Shown: positions 39,397 to 49,035 of the stretch, one piece after another
How the letters are laid out: each line of letters opens with the position of its first letter
Position numbering within the stretch: the first letter of the stretch is position 1
NCBI GenBank assembly: GCA_022711765.1
Contig: JAKLEB010000001.1
Location: 788,694 to 852,693, forward strand
From: Candidatus Krumholzibacteriota bacterium
GTDB taxonomy: Bacteria > Krumholzibacteriota > Krumholzibacteriia > LZORAL124-64-63
Reading direction: 5' to 3'
Length of the DNA stretch: 64,000 nt
The notes under the pieces: model-generated
The model's input: the letters and a program-made list of their open reading frames with translations, nothing else
The model's database searches: none
Told to the model about the DNA's origin: nothing
Program-made: the position numbers and the translations under genes

Positions 39397-40653
39397 ATGG
39401 ACGGAACCAGGCCCGGCTTCGCGTCTGGCCCCTGGCGGCGGTTCGGATCCGGCACCGTGTTGGTCGCGCTGATCGCGAGCCTCGTGCCGGCCGCCGCGGC
39501 GGAGGCCGGTCTGCGGATCGGCAATCGCTACAGTCCGGTGAATCAGGATCGTCCGGTCCGCGAACGCACCGAATTCATCGTGCTGCACACGACCGAGGGC
39601 GGCGACCGTCCGTCTCTGGAACGGATCCGCCGCGGCGGCCTCGCCCACTACGTGGTCATGCGAGACGGCCAGGTCTACCGGGTCATCTCGCGCCAGCGCG
39701 TGGCCCGCCACGCCGGTTGCAGCATGTGGGACGGCGTCGAGGACATCGACCGCGCGTCCATCGGCATCGAGGTCGTCGGCTACCACAACCAGCCGATCAC
39801 CGACGCCCAGATCGCCGCGCTGCGGGACCTCCTCGGCCAGCTCCAGGACGTCTACGAGATCGGCGACGATCACGTCCTGACGCACTCGATGGTGGCCTAC
39901 GGCAAGCGCAACCGCTGGCACCGCTACGACCATCGCGGCCGCAAGCGCTGCGGCATGCTCTTCGCGCGGCCGGAGCTGCGCGCCGAGCTGGGCCTCGACG
40001 CGCGCCCGACGACCGACCCCGACGTCGACGCCGGCCGCCTCCGGGTCGCCGATCCCTACCTCGCGACCGTCCTGTTCGCGCCGACCGACCAGGCCGAGCA
40101 GGTCGCCCAGCAGCGCTTCGAGGGGCCGGACGCCGACGTGATCACCGCCGAGCGCACCGCCTGGTTCATCGCTCGCGACGAGTACGACAGCGAGCGCACC
40201 GTCTACGTCTTCCCCGGCGGCCGGCGCCTGCGGGGCAACGAGATCACGGACTGGCTGCGGATGCCGGTGGGCACGCGCGTGCTCACCGGCCAGGACCCGC
40301 CCGCGGCCCCGAGCTGGCGGGTGCTCGGCCGGGACGGCGGCACGCCCGCCGATCTCGCGGGAGACGCCTACGACGCCCCCACCACCCTCTACATCCAGCC
40401 CAACGGCCGCGTCGACCGCGGCGACCGGCTGACCGAGCCGGAATTCGGCGCCCTGCCCGCCGGAACGCGCGTGTTCGTGGGCTTCCGCTTCGCGGGCAAG
40501 GTGACGTCGCAACGCAGCGCGTTCGAGATGTGCGGCCCGAGCTACCTCAACGAAACGACGCTCTACCTGCTCCCGGGCGGGGCCGTCCGCAGCGGCGCCG
40601 AGATCAGCGAGCGCAGCATTCCCGGCGGCACCCTCGTGCTCGTCGGCGGCTGA
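39397..40653 (+). CDS. N-acetylmuramoyl-L-alanine amidase with threefold C-terminal repeat
   Basis: A 418-residue exported protein. A signal peptide (to about 37, AEA-G) precedes an Amidase_2/PGRP-like domain with zinc ligands His64 (FIVLHTTEGG), His163 (LTHSMVAYGK) and Cys185 (KRCGML), so it probably cuts the amide link between muramic acid and the peptide. From about 255 the protein carries three similar units ending at 298, 362 and 418 with the pattern TxYxxPxGxxxxGxE..PxGTxVxVG. I know no family for that repeat. GGAGG lies seven bases before the ATG. It diverges from glmM. Confidence 0.85.
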   Translation: MDGTRPGFASGPWRRFGSGTVLVALIASLVPAAAAEAGLRIGNRYSPVNQDRPVRERTEFIVLHTTEGGDRPSLERIRRGGLAHYVVMRDGQVYRVISRQRVARHAGCSMWDGVEDIDRASIGIEVVGYHNQPITDAQIAALRDLLGQLQDVYEIGDDHVLTHSMVAYGKRNRWHRYDHRGRKRCGMLFARPELRAELGLDARPTTDPDVDAGRLRVADPYLATVLFAPTDQAEQVAQQRFEGPDADVITAERTAWFIARDEYDSERTVYVFPGGRRLRGNEITDWLRMPVGTRVLTGQDPPAAPSWRVLGRDGGTPADLAGDAYDAPTTLYIQPNGRVDRGDRLTEPEFGALPAGTRVFVGFRFAGKVTSQRSAFEMCGPSYLNETTLYLLPGGAVRSGAEISERSIPGGTLVLVGG

Positions 40654-40689
40654 GGACCGGCACGCGGTCGCAGGATCGCGAGGGCGGGA

Positions 40690-40765
40690 TGGAGCTGGTG
40701 CGCGGAATCGAACCGCGGACCTGCTCATTACGAGTGAGCTGCTCTACCAGCTGAGCTACACCAGC
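40690..40765 (-). tRNA. tRNA-Thr (CGT)
   Basis: Acceptor GCTGGTG/CACCAGC, anticodon loop CTCGTAA with CGT, T-arm CGCGGTTCGATTCCGCG, CCA encoded. It lies 14 bp after tRNA-Phe and is transcribed with it. Confidence 0.95.
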
Positions 40766-40779
40766 TCCAGGAGACGACG

Positions 40780-40855
40780 TGGTGCCTAGGGGCGGAGTTG
40801 AACCACCGACACCTGCATTTTCAGTGCAGTGCTCTACCAACTGAGCTACCTAGGC
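40780..40855 (-). tRNA. tRNA-Phe (GAA)
   Basis: Acceptor GCCTAGG/CCTAGGC, anticodon loop CTGAAAA with GAA, T-loop TTCAACT, discriminator A and encoded CCA. It is the first gene of the Phe-Thr unit. Confidence 0.96.
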
Positions 40856-40889
40856 ACCTGGCGGCCGGTATCTGCGGCCGGGACGGGCA

Positions 40890-40918
40890 ATTAAACATGC
40901 GCGGACGGCGGTTGTCAA
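40890..40918 (-). promoter_or_regulatory. Promoter of tRNA-Phe/tRNA-Thr
   Basis: On the minus strand TTGACA (40913-40918), 17 bp, TTTAAT (40890-40895). It starts 10 bp past the stop codon of the receiver gene. Confidence 0.88.
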
Positions 40919-40928
40919 GCGACGCGGA

Positions 40929-41333
40929 CTAGGCCACGGTCGCGCCGGCGAGGTGCTCGATCTCGCCGATCACCGTGTCGATGTCGAACGGCTTGTAGAG
41001 CGTCCGGTCCGCTCGCGACCAGGTGGCGACGAACTTCTCGCGCTCGGCGGAGTCCACCTTGCGGGCCGTCAGCAGCACGACCGGGAACGACCGCGCTTGC
41101 GGATCGTGGTCCATCCACTCCTTCAACAACCGGCTCACCTCGTACCCGTTGCAGCCGGGGAGCATGACGTCCAGCAGCATCACGTCGGGTCCGACCTTCT
41201 TGGCGAGTTCGAGCGCCTCCAGGCCGTCGGCCGCGGTGATCACGTCGAAACCGCGCATGCCCAGGCTGTAGTCCAGGGTCTCCAGGATATCCCGCTCGTC
41301 GTCGACGACGAGAATCCGCAGGGCCTTGTCCAT
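40929..41333 (-). CDS. Single-domain response regulator (receiver only)
   Basis: A 134-residue CheY-like receiver with no output domain. The acid pair Asp11-Asp12 (VVDDERD), phospho-acceptor Asp55 (VMLLDVMLPG), Thr89 (VVLLTARK) and Lys114 (LYKPFD) are all present, so it should be phosphorylated. GGAGGAGCGAG precedes the ATG. It lies 43 bp after a histidine kinase gene and is probably its partner; with no DNA-binding part it must act through proteins or as a phosphate carrier. Confidence 0.92.
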   Translation of the reverse strand: MDKALRILVVDDERDILETLDYSLGMRGFDVITAADGLEALELAKKVGPDVMLLDVMLPGCNGYEVSRLLKEWMDHDPQARSFPVVLLTARKVDSAEREKFVATWSRADRTLYKPFDIDTVIGEIEHLAGATVA

Positions 41334-41376
41334 CTCGCTCCTCCATTCGCAGGGCCTCGCCCCACGCATCCCGCCG

Positions 41377-43422
41377 CTAGCCGACGGGCTTCGCCGAACC
41401 CGGCGCGACCGGCTGGGCGATCGCCGCGGCGTCGTCGTCCAGCGCCTGCCAGCTCGTGCCGGCGAGCAACAGGGAACTCTCGGGCGCGGACGTGGCCACC
41501 TGCCACGCCGGCGCGAGGCGATCCGGATCGAGGGCGACGCCGGCCCACAATCCGGCCGCCAGTTGCCAGGAGACGGGCGTGTCCTCGCGCAGCACCCGCG
41601 GGGCCGCCGGGTGCCGGTTCGCGCGCGCCAGGTTGCGCAGGAATTCGCGCACCTCGGTGGCGGCCGCCTCCACCTCCCAGGGCTGGAACCGGCCGACCCG
41701 CGCGCGCACGTCCAGGCAGACCGCCACCTCCGGCAGGTGCGCGTTCGCCGCCGCCGTGCGCAGCCCGTCCAGCTGCCTGCCGGCGATCAGCACGCGGCCG
41801 CTGCTCGGTTCGCGCGGCAGCACCAGCCAGACCGTCGTGCCCTGGCCGGGATGGCTGTCGAGCCGGATCTCTCCGCCGTGCGCTTCGACCAGGCCGCGCG
41901 TGATGTGCAGGCCGAGTCCGGCGCCCGGCAGGCCGCGGGTCTCCGCGCGGTCCTCCCGGCAGAACGGCTGGAAGAGCGAGCCGAGGAACTCCTCGCTCAT
42001 GCCCAGGCCGCTGTCCTCGACGACCAGCGTGAAGGCGTCGAGCGGCAGCCCGAAGCGGCGGGCGAGCCGGACGCCGGCGCCCGGGGCGACGTCGGGACGG
42101 TCGTGGAGCCAGATCCGGATCATGCCGCCGGCCGGCGTGTACTTGATCGAGTTGCTCACCAGGTTGTGCAGCATCTGCTGCACCTTGTCCGCATCGACGC
42201 AGGCCCGGAACTCCGCCGGGACGCCCGTCGCGTCGAACTCGATCCCCTTCTCCCGGCACGCGACGCCGAACATCGCCAGGTCCTCGCCGAGCAGCGCCCC
42301 CAGGTCGACGGTCTCGGGCCGGATGGCGAGGCGGCCAGCTTCGGCGCATTTCGCGTCGAGCAGGTCGCCGAGCAGGCGGTTGAGTCGCTCGAGATTGCGC
42401 CGGGCGGTGCCCAGGAACCGCGATTGGTCCGCCGTGAGCGCCCCGGCGTCGCCCCGGGTCACGAGCTCGAGGCTGGTCTGCATCGCCGCGAGCGGCGTGC
42501 GCAGCTCGTGGCTGAGCATCCGCATCGCCGCTTCCTGATCCGCGCTGTCGTCCTTGGTCTGGCCGACCTCGTGCAGGCAGACGAATCGCGGGCGTTCGCG
42601 GCCGCGGATCGGGCCGACCCTGATCTCGAGCTGGCGATTGCGGCTCTGCGAGGCCGTGAGGACCTCGCACTCGACGCCCGCGGCATCGAGCCGTTGCACC
42701 GCGCCCAGGAGCCAGGGCTCCCAGATCTTGCCGTCGCGGCCGACGTTGGCCGTCAGGAGCTCCCGTGCCCGGTCGTTGACCGCGACCACGCGCTCCGGCT
42801 CGACGAGCGCGAGGGCGGCCGGCGCGTCCTGCCAGCCATCGGCGCCGGACCGGGCGGCGCCGGGCGCCGAAACCGCGCCGGTCGCCGGTCGCGCGAGGCG
42901 CTCGCGCGTCAGCGACCAGATCAGCCGGGCCTCGCGCAGGAGCGGATGATCGAGGGTCGTCTCCGGCGCGCGGCCACCCAAGAACACGAACCCGACCTGC
43001 GTCCCATCGCCGGCGTCGATCTGGATCGGCAGGATGAGCGCCCAGTGCAGGTCGAAACGGCGCAACAGCGGCGAGCCGGGCTGGAACTGGTCCTCCGCCA
43101 GCTGGATCCAGCGCGGCTGCTCGCCCAGCGATTGCGCGGGACTCTGGCGCGCCGCGAGCGCCTCGGACAGCGCGCGCGCGTCGCCGTCTCTCGCCCTGCC
43201 GACCGGCAGCGTCAGGCGGTGCTCGTCGCCTTCGCCCGACCAGACGCCGACCACGGCCACGGCGCAGTCCGCGGTTCGCAGGGCCAGGCGGCACGCCAGG
43301 TCCAGGGTCCTCAGAGGTCGACCGGACTCGGTGAGCGCGACGGCCAGGCGCAATCCAGCGGTCCGCTCGTCTCCCCTGGGCGCCCGAGCGCGACCGAACA
43401 ACCGGGTCAGGACGGTCGGCAT
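41377..43422 (-). CDS. Cytosolic hybrid-sensor type histidine kinase with extra C-terminal domain
   Basis: A 681-residue kinase with no membrane segment. Residues about 25-175 look like a GAF domain, about 200-290 like a PAS domain (LALVEPERVVAVNDRARELL). The HisKA phospho-acceptor is His305 (MLSHELRTPLAAM); HATPase motifs are Asn424 (LVSNSIKYTP), VVEDSGLGM (467-475) and GAGLGLHITRGL (500-511). Residues 545-681 are an added domain of unsure type; its pattern recalls a degraded GGDEF fold. GGAGAG precedes the ATG. It forms a unit with the receiver downstream; the signal is unknown and presumably cytosolic. Confidence 0.85.
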   Translation of the reverse strand: MPTVLTRLFGRARAPRGDERTAGLRLAVALTESGRPLRTLDLACRLALRTADCAVAVVGVWSGEGDEHRLTLPVGRARDGDARALSEALAARQSPAQSLGEQPRWIQLAEDQFQPGSPLLRRFDLHWALILPIQIDAGDGTQVGFVFLGGRAPETTLDHPLLREARLIWSLTRERLARPATGAVSAPGAARSGADGWQDAPAALALVEPERVVAVNDRARELLTANVGRDGKIWEPWLLGAVQRLDAAGVECEVLTASQSRNRQLEIRVGPIRGRERPRFVCLHEVGQTKDDSADQEAAMRMLSHELRTPLAAMQTSLELVTRGDAGALTADQSRFLGTARRNLERLNRLLGDLLDAKCAEAGRLAIRPETVDLGALLGEDLAMFGVACREKGIEFDATGVPAEFRACVDADKVQQMLHNLVSNSIKYTPAGGMIRIWLHDRPDVAPGAGVRLARRFGLPLDAFTLVVEDSGLGMSEEFLGSLFQPFCREDRAETRGLPGAGLGLHITRGLVEAHGGEIRLDSHPGQGTTVWLVLPREPSSGRVLIAGRQLDGLRTAAANAHLPEVAVCLDVRARVGRFQPWEVEAAATEVREFLRNLARANRHPAAPRVLREDTPVSWQLAAGLWAGVALDPDRLAPAWQVATSAPESSLLLAGTSWQALDDDAAAIAQPVAPGSAKPVG

Positions 43423-43559
43423 ATTTTGCTCTCCGGTCGCCGCGGCCGGGTCCGCACGACGCCGGCAACGGCATGGATCCCAGCGACATGGCTGGCCAGC
43501 CCGGCGCCCAGGCGGACGCCCGCGACGGACCGTGCAACGGCTGTGCCAAGGGAAGACGA

Positions 43560-44537
43560 TCAGCCGGCGTAACCACGCGGGTGCGCGCTGTGCCAGGCCC
43601 AGGCGTCTGCGAGGAGGGTGTCCACGTCGCTGCGGCGCGGGCGCCAGCCGAGCAGGTCCCGGGCGCGCCGGTTCGCGGCCACCAGTCGGGCCGGGTCGCC
43701 CGGACGCCGTGGCTGCACGGGGGGCGCGACCACGCGGCCCGTGACGCGACCGGCCGCCCGGACGATGTCGTGGACCGAGTGACCGTCGCCCGTGCCGAGA
43801 TTCAGGGCGGTGACTCCCGGCCCGTCCGCCCAGGCGAGCGCGAGCGCGTGGGCTTCCGCGAGATCGCGGACGTGGATGTAATCGCGGACGCAGGTGCCGT
43901 CGGGGGTCGGGTAGTCGTCGCCGTACACGGCAAATGTTTCCCCCGGCACCAGGAGCGACCGCAGCAGGCGCGGAATCAAGTGCGTCTCCGGGTCGTGGTC
44001 CTCGCCGCGGCCATCCCAGGCGCCCGCGGCGTTGAAGTACCGCAGCGCCACCGCCGCGAAGCCGGCCGCCGCGGCGGCGTCGGCGATCGCCTGCTCCATG
44101 GCGAGCTTCGTCCGCCCGTAGGGGTTGACGGGGCACAGCGGCGCGTCCTCGCCGATGGGGACGAGCGGCGGTTCCCCGTAGACCGCGGCCGACGACGAGA
44201 ACACGAAGCGGCCGGCGCCGCCGCGGGCGACCCGCGCCAGCAGCGCGATCGTGCCGCCGACGTTGTTGCGCCAGTACCTGAGCGGATCGCGCACCGATTC
44301 CCCGACCTGGCTGAACGCCGCGAAGTGGACAACGGCGTCGAACGGGCGCGCGAAGACGCGGTCCAGAAGACCGCCGTCGTGGAGACTGCCGACGTGCAGT
44401 CTCGCGGGGCCGGGCACGGCCTCGCGGTGGCCCGTGGAGAGATCGTCGAGGACCTCCACCTCGTGGTCCTGCTCGAGCAGCAGCGCAGCCGTCACGCTGC
44501 CGATGAATCCGGCGCCGCCGGTGACCAGGATCCGCAT
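43560..44537 (-). CDS. galE: UDP-glucose 4-epimerase-type SDR enzyme
   Basis: A 325-residue extended short-chain dehydrogenase. The NAD loop is TGGAGFIGS at the start; Ser-Ser-Ser (VFSSSAAVYGEPP) and Tyr-x3-Lys (NPYGRTK) form the catalytic triad; RYFNAAGA and DGTCVRDYIHVRDLA are typical of GalE. It would interconvert UDP-glucose and UDP-galactose (or the N-acetyl forms) for surface polysaccharide. It starts one base after the uvrA stop. Confidence 0.9.
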   Translation of the reverse strand: MRILVTGGAGFIGSVTAALLLEQDHEVEVLDDLSTGHREAVPGPARLHVGSLHDGGLLDRVFARPFDAVVHFAAFSQVGESVRDPLRYWRNNVGGTIALLARVARGGAGRFVFSSSAAVYGEPPLVPIGEDAPLCPVNPYGRTKLAMEQAIADAAAAAGFAAVALRYFNAAGAWDGRGEDHDPETHLIPRLLRSLLVPGETFAVYGDDYPTPDGTCVRDYIHVRDLAEAHALALAWADGPGVTALNLGTGDGHSVHDIVRAAGRVTGRVVAPPVQPRRPGDPARLVAANRRARDLLGWRPRRSDVDTLLADAWAWHSAHPRGYAG

Positions 44538-44538
44538 G

Positions 44539-47331
44539 TCATCCCCTCAGTACGTGACGCCGGCCGCCGGCCAGGCGCACGGCCAGGAAGCGCCCGGTGA
44601 CGCTGGACTCGTCCGCCGCCACCTCGCGCGGCGTCCCCTGCGCGACCAGGCGCCCGCCCTGCTCCCCACCGCCCGGGCCCAGGTCGATGACCCAGTCCGC
44701 CTGCGCGATCAGATCGAGGTTGTGCTCGATCACGACGACCGTGTGATCACGGTCCACGAGCTCGTGGAGCACCGTCACGAGCGCCTGCACGTCGTCAGCA
44801 TGCAGGCCCGTCGTCGGTTCGTCCAGGAGGTAGAGGTTCTTCTTGCCCGACGGCAGCACGAGCTCGCGCGCGATCTTCAGGCGCTGGCTCTCGCCACCCG
44901 ACAGGGTCGGCGCGGGCTGCCCGAGCTTCAGGTAGCCGAGACCGACCTTCTTCAGGAGCCAGAGCTTGTCCGTGATTGAACCCTGGCCGCCGAAGAACTG
45001 GAGCGCCTCCGCCACGGTCAACTCGAGGACCTCGGCGATGTTGCGCCCGCGATAGCGGATCTCGAGGGTCTGCGGATTGAATCGCTTGCCGCCGCACTCC
45101 TCGCAGGGGAGCTCGATGTCCGCCATGAACTGCATCTCGACCCGGTGGAAGCCCAGGCCCTGGCAGGCGGCGCAGCGTCCGCCCGCGGTGTTGAAGCTGA
45201 ACCGTCCGGCGGGATAGCCGCGCGCCAGCGCGTCGCGCGTGCCGGCGAAGAGCTCGCGGACCGCCGCCAGCAGCTGCAGGTACGTCGCGGGATTCGAGCG
45301 GCTGGTCTTGCCGATCGGCGTCTGGTCCACCCGCACGACGCTGCCGATCGCGTGGCCGCCCTGGATGGCCGTGAACGGATGGGCGCGACCGGCGCCGCCG
45401 AGCGCGCGGCCGGTCAGGCCGTCGTGCAGGCAGCCGTTCAGGAAGCTGCTCTTGCCCGAGCCCGACACCCCGGTCAGCGCGGTGAAACGCTGCAACGGGA
45501 TCTTGAGATCGAGCTCCCGCAGGTTGTGCAACCGGGCCCCCTTGACCACGAGCTGGGACGCGCGCCCCTCGCGCGGCGTGCGGCTGCGCACGGCGTCGAC
45601 CTCGGCGCGCAGGTATCGCGCGGTGAGCGTCTGACCGTGTTCGAGCAGGTCCGCGAGCGGTCCCTGGTAGACCACGTGGCCGCCGTCGTGACCCGCGCCG
45701 GGCCCCAGCTCGATGAAGTACTCCGCGCGGCGCAGGACCTCGAGGTCGTGCTCGACGACCACGACGGTGTTGCCGCCCGCGACGAGGTCCAGGAGGGTCG
45801 CGACCAGCCGCTCGCAGTCGGCGGCGTGGAGGCCGCAGGTGGGCTCGTCGAGCACGTACAGCGTGTCGACGAGGCGCGAGCCGAGGCTGTTGGCGAGGTG
45901 GATGCGCTGCGCCTCGCCGCCCGAGAGCGTGCGCGTCAGGCGGTCGAGCGTCAGGTACCCGAGGCCGACGCGCTCGAGGAACCTCAGCCGCGAGATCACC
46001 TCGTCGAGGACCTCCCCGGCCACGGCCAGGTTGGACTTCGTCAGCCGCAGCCCCGAGACTTTCCGGAGCGCATCGCCGACGGCGAGGCGGCCGAGCTGCC
46101 CGAGGTCGAGGCCGCCGATCGTCACCGCGAGCGCCTCCGGCCGCAGGCGGGAGCCGCGGCACGACCGGCACTCGGTGTCGCTCATGTAGCGGCGCGTGAA
46201 GAAGCGGTGGTGCGCCTTCTTCATCTCGGCGCGCATCGCTTCGAGGTACGGGATGACGCCCGTGTACGACTTGTCGCGCGCCTCGAGCACGGCGAGCTGC
46301 TGCTCGCGCGTCAACCTCGACCACGGCCTGTCGATCGGGATCTTCCGGCGGGCGCAGAAGCGGAAGAGCCCGGACAGCTGCCGCGCGAAGCTCTCCGTGC
46401 TCCAGGGTTTGACCGCGCCGTCCCGCAGGCTGAGCGACGGGTCGGGCACGATGCGCGCCTCGTCGAACTCGAGCTTGTTGCCGAAACCGCGGCAGGCGGG
46501 GCAGGCGCCCTCCGGCGAGTTGAAGCTGAACAGGCGAGGCGTGGGCTCAGGATAGAGCCGGCCGCAGGCGTTGCAGACCAGTCGGCTCGAGAACGCGCGC
46601 TCGTCGCCCGTGTCGTGCCGACGGACCGTGACCCAACCGCCCGACTGCCGGAACGCGAGCTCGACGGCCTCCACGAACCGAGCCCGCGAGGCGGGCGCGA
46701 GGGTGAGCCGGTCGATCACCACGGTCAGTGCTTCGCCCTTGCGAGGCGGTTTCACGACGCCGGCCGCGGCGTCCTCCAGGCGCACCACCTCGCCCCGGAG
46801 CACGACTCGCTGGAAACCCTGCGCGACGAGCGAATCGGTCCAGCCCGTCTGTCCCGTCGACTCCTGGGGATAGCCCACGAGCACCGGCGCCTGCTCCTCC
46901 CAGAGCTGCCGGACCTGCTTCCAGACCGTGTCGGGCGTCTCGCGCGTCACGGGCTCGCCGTCCGTGGGGCAGACGATCCGTCCGACCCGGGCGAAGAGCA
47001 CCCGCAGGTAGTCGTTGATCTCGGTGACGGTCCCGACGGTGGAACGCCCGCTGGTGACTGCGTTGCGCTGCTCGATCGCGATCGCGGGCGAGATGCCGTC
47101 GATCCAGTCGACGTCGGGCTTGGGCAGGCGGGCGAGGAACTGCCTCGCGTAGGTCGAGAGCGACTCCACGTAGCACCGCTGGCCCTCGGCGTAGAGCGTG
47201 TCGAAGACGAGCGACGACTTGCCGCTGCCCGACAGGCCGCTCACGCCGGTGAGCGCGCGGCGCGGGATGTCCACATCGACGTTCTTGAGGTTGTGCTGGC
47301 GCGCGCCCTTGATGCGGATCCAGTCGTCCAT
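44539..47331 (-). CDS. uvrA: Excinuclease ABC subunit A
   Basis: A 930-residue DNA damage recognition ATPase of nucleotide excision repair. Two ABC modules have P-loops [14 protein letters not shown] and [13 protein letters not shown], signatures LSGGEAQRI and LSGGESQRL, and zinc sites CNACGR/CPACRG and [16 protein letters not shown]. Length and order are normal. No LexA-type box is evident in the 250-bp gap shared with mazG. Confidence 0.97.
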   Translation of the reverse strand: MDDWIRIKGARQHNLKNVDVDIPRRALTGVSGLSGSGKSSLVFDTLYAEGQRCYVESLSTYARQFLARLPKPDVDWIDGISPAIAIEQRNAVTSGRSTVGTVTEINDYLRVLFARVGRIVCPTDGEPVTRETPDTVWKQVRQLWEEQAPVLVGYPQESTGQTGWTDSLVAQGFQRVVLRGEVVRLEDAAAGVVKPPRKGEALTVVIDRLTLAPASRARFVEAVELAFRQSGGWVTVRRHDTGDERAFSSRLVCNACGRLYPEPTPRLFSFNSPEGACPACRGFGNKLEFDEARIVPDPSLSLRDGAVKPWSTESFARQLSGLFRFCARRKIPIDRPWSRLTREQQLAVLEARDKSYTGVIPYLEAMRAEMKKAHHRFFTRRYMSDTECRSCRGSRLRPEALAVTIGGLDLGQLGRLAVGDALRKVSGLRLTKSNLAVAGEVLDEVISRLRFLERVGLGYLTLDRLTRTLSGGEAQRIHLANSLGSRLVDTLYVLDEPTCGLHAADCERLVATLLDLVAGGNTVVVVEHDLEVLRRAEYFIELGPGAGHDGGHVVYQGPLADLLEHGQTLTARYLRAEVDAVRSRTPREGRASQLVVKGARLHNLRELDLKIPLQRFTALTGVSGSGKSSFLNGCLHDGLTGRALGGAGRAHPFTAIQGGHAIGSVVRVDQTPIGKTSRSNPATYLQLLAAVRELFAGTRDALARGYPAGRFSFNTAGGRCAACQGLGFHRVEMQFMADIELPCEECGGKRFNPQTLEIRYRGRNIAEVLELTVAEALQFFGGQGSITDKLWLLKKVGLGYLKLGQPAPTLSGGESQRLKIARELVLPSGKKNLYLLDEPTTGLHADDVQALVTVLHELVDRDHTVVVIEHNLDLIAQADWVIDLGPGGGEQGGRLVAQGTPREVAADESSVTGRFLAVRLAGGRRHVLRG

Positions 47332-47391
47332 GTCCGCCTCGGCTGGTGGCGTCCGATGGCGGCGGCCTGGGCGGCCGTCGCCGAACGGAAC

Positions 47392-47420
47392 AGGATAACA
47401 GGGATCCGGGCGCCGGGAAA
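47392..47420 (-). promoter_or_regulatory. Candidate promoter for uvrA
   Basis: On the minus strand TTTCCC (47415-47420), 17 bp, TATCCT (47392-47397), about 60 bp before the ATG. The -10 is fair, the -35 weak. Confidence 0.4.
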
Positions 47421-47582
47421 GCCGAGGTTTCGCGGCGGGCGCAGGACCCGTCGCGGCGGCACGGAACGCGGCCTGAGTGTCCCGTGGCGAACAGCCGATT
47501 CCACCCGGTAGTTTCTCGAACGCGACCGAGGGCTTACCTTGTCCGGGTCGCGTGCCCCAGTCCCCATCACCGCGAGGTGCCC

Positions 47583-48383
47583 ATGCTCGCCAACGTCCAC
47601 GCTCTGGTCCGGACTATCGATATCCTCCGCTCCCCGGGCGGCTGTCCGTGGGACCGCAAGCAGACGCTCGAATCGGCCGCCCACCACCTGCAGGACGAGG
47701 CCGCCGAGGTCCTGGAGTCCGCGATCGCGGGCGACCCCGCGCACGTGCGCGAGGAACTGGGCGACCTGCTGTTCATGGTCTGCTTCGTGACGCGGGTCCT
47801 CGGCGAGACGCTGCCGACGGACCTCGACGACGTCGCCCGGCGCGGCAACGAGAAGCTGGTGCGCCGGCACCCGCACGTCTTCGGCGACTCCGCGGCCCGC
47901 GATGTCGAGGAGAGCCAGGCGCGCTGGGATGCGATCAAGGCCGAGGAGAAGCGCGGCCTGGGCCTCGATCCCGACGGCGAGTCGATCCTCAAGGACCTGC
48001 CCGCCAGCCTGCCGCCGCTGCACCAGGCGTACCGGTACCAGAAGGACGCGGCCGCGGTCGGCTTCGACTGGCCGGACGCCGACGGAGTCTGGGCCAAGCT
48101 GCGCGAGGAGGAGTCGGAGCTGCGGGCCGCAGTCGCCGCTGGCGACGCGGACGCGATCGAGCACGAGGTCGGCGACGCGCTCTTCGCCTGGGCGAACCTG
48201 GCGCGCAAGCTCGGCGTGCAGCCCGATGTCGCGCTGCGCAAGGCGAACCGGCGGTTCCGGACGCGGTTCCACCGGGTCGAAACCGTCTTCGGCAACGACC
48301 CGGCGGCCATGCGGGCCGCGGGCCTGGACGCCATGGAGGCCGCCTGGCAGGCGGCCAAGCGGAGCGAGCGCGATGCCGGCTGA
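47583..48383 (+). CDS. mazG: Nucleoside triphosphate pyrophosphohydrolase MazG
   Basis: A 266-residue, tandem MazG protein that hydrolyses NTPs and dNTPs to monophosphates, cleaning the pool. The first domain has CPWDRKQTLES, DEAAEVLES and REELGDLLFMVCF; the second has VGFDWPDADGVWAKLREEES and EHEVGDALFAWANLARKL. The metal-binding EExxE/ExxD sets are intact in both. The start codon follows GAGGTG. It overlaps the TrpF-like gene by 11 bases, suggesting coupling. Confidence 0.94.
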   Translation: MLANVHALVRTIDILRSPGGCPWDRKQTLESAAHHLQDEAAEVLESAIAGDPAHVREELGDLLFMVCFVTRVLGETLPTDLDDVARRGNEKLVRRHPHVFGDSAARDVEESQARWDAIKAEEKRGLGLDPDGESILKDLPASLPPLHQAYRYQKDAAAVGFDWPDADGVWAKLREEESELRAAVAAGDADAIEHEVGDALFAWANLARKLGVQPDVALRKANRRFRTRFHRVETVFGNDPAAMRAAGLDAMEAAWQAAKRSERDAG

Positions 48384-49035
48384 GGTGCGCATCAAGATCT
48401 GCTGCATCCAGAGCCTCGCGGAGGCGCAGGCGGCGGCCGCTGCCGGCGCCGACGCCATCGGGCTCGTGTCGACCATGCCCAGCGGACCCGGCCCGATCGG
48501 CGACCGCCTCATCGCGACGATCGCCGCCGGCGCGCCGGCGGGCCTCCGGCGATTCCTGCTCACGGCCCGCACGACCGCCGTCGCGATCGCCGACCACGTC
48601 CGCGCCTGCGGGGTCGACACGGTCCAGCTGGTGGACCGCGTGCCCGCCGGCGAGCTGCAGCGCCTGCGCGAGTTCCTGCCGCGGACGCGACTGGTCCAGG
48701 TGATCCACGTCCGCGGCGACGAGTCCCTGGCGGAGGCGGCGACGGCGGCGCCGCTGGTGGATGAGCTGCTGCTCGACTCGGGCGCGCCCGACGCCGAGCG
48801 CAAGACCCTCGGCGGCACCGGCCGGATCCACGACTGGACGCTGAGCCGGCGCCTGGTCGCCGACTCGCCGGTGCCGGTCTGGCTGGCGGGCGGACTGCGG
48901 CCGGACAACGTCGGCGCGGCGGTGGCGACGGTTCGTCCGTACGGCGTGGACGTCTGCAGCGGGTTGCGGCCGGACGGGCGCTGGCTCGATCGCGACCTGC
49001 TCGCCGCCTTCTGCGCCGCCGCGCGCGCCGCCTAG
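48373..49035 (+). CDS. TrpF-like (phosphoribosylanthranilate isomerase family) paralogue
   Basis: A 220-residue (beta/alpha)8 barrel. Cys10 (RIKICCIQS) and Asp135 (LLLDSG) match the catalytic Cys and Asp of TrpF; GGTGRIHDWTL, LAGGLRPDNV and GVDVCSGL match phosphate-binding loops. It departs from true TrpF: KICC instead of KICG, MPSGPGPI where the family has the SPR substrate loop, and CSGLRPDG instead of SSGVE. No trp genes are near, and it is coupled to mazG. It may isomerise another ribose-phosphate compound. It overlaps the next, opposing gene by four bases. Confidence 0.75.
   Translation: MPAEVRIKICCIQSLAEAQAAAAAGADAIGLVSTMPSGPGPIGDRLIATIAAGAPAGLRRFLLTARTTAVAIADHVRACGVDTVQLVDRVPAGELQRLREFLPRTRLVQVIHVRGDESLAEAATAAPLVDELLLDSGAPDAERKTLGGTGRIHDWTLSRRLVADSPVPVWLAGGLRPDNVGAAVATVRPYGVDVCSGLRPDGRWLDRDLLAAFCAAARAA

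Noticed and set aside
47332..47582. LexA/SOS box upstream of uvrA, and a small RNA in the 250-bp gap.
   Set aside because: No CTG-N10-CAG or GAAC-type box at a sensible place, and no stable fold with a terminator could be seen.
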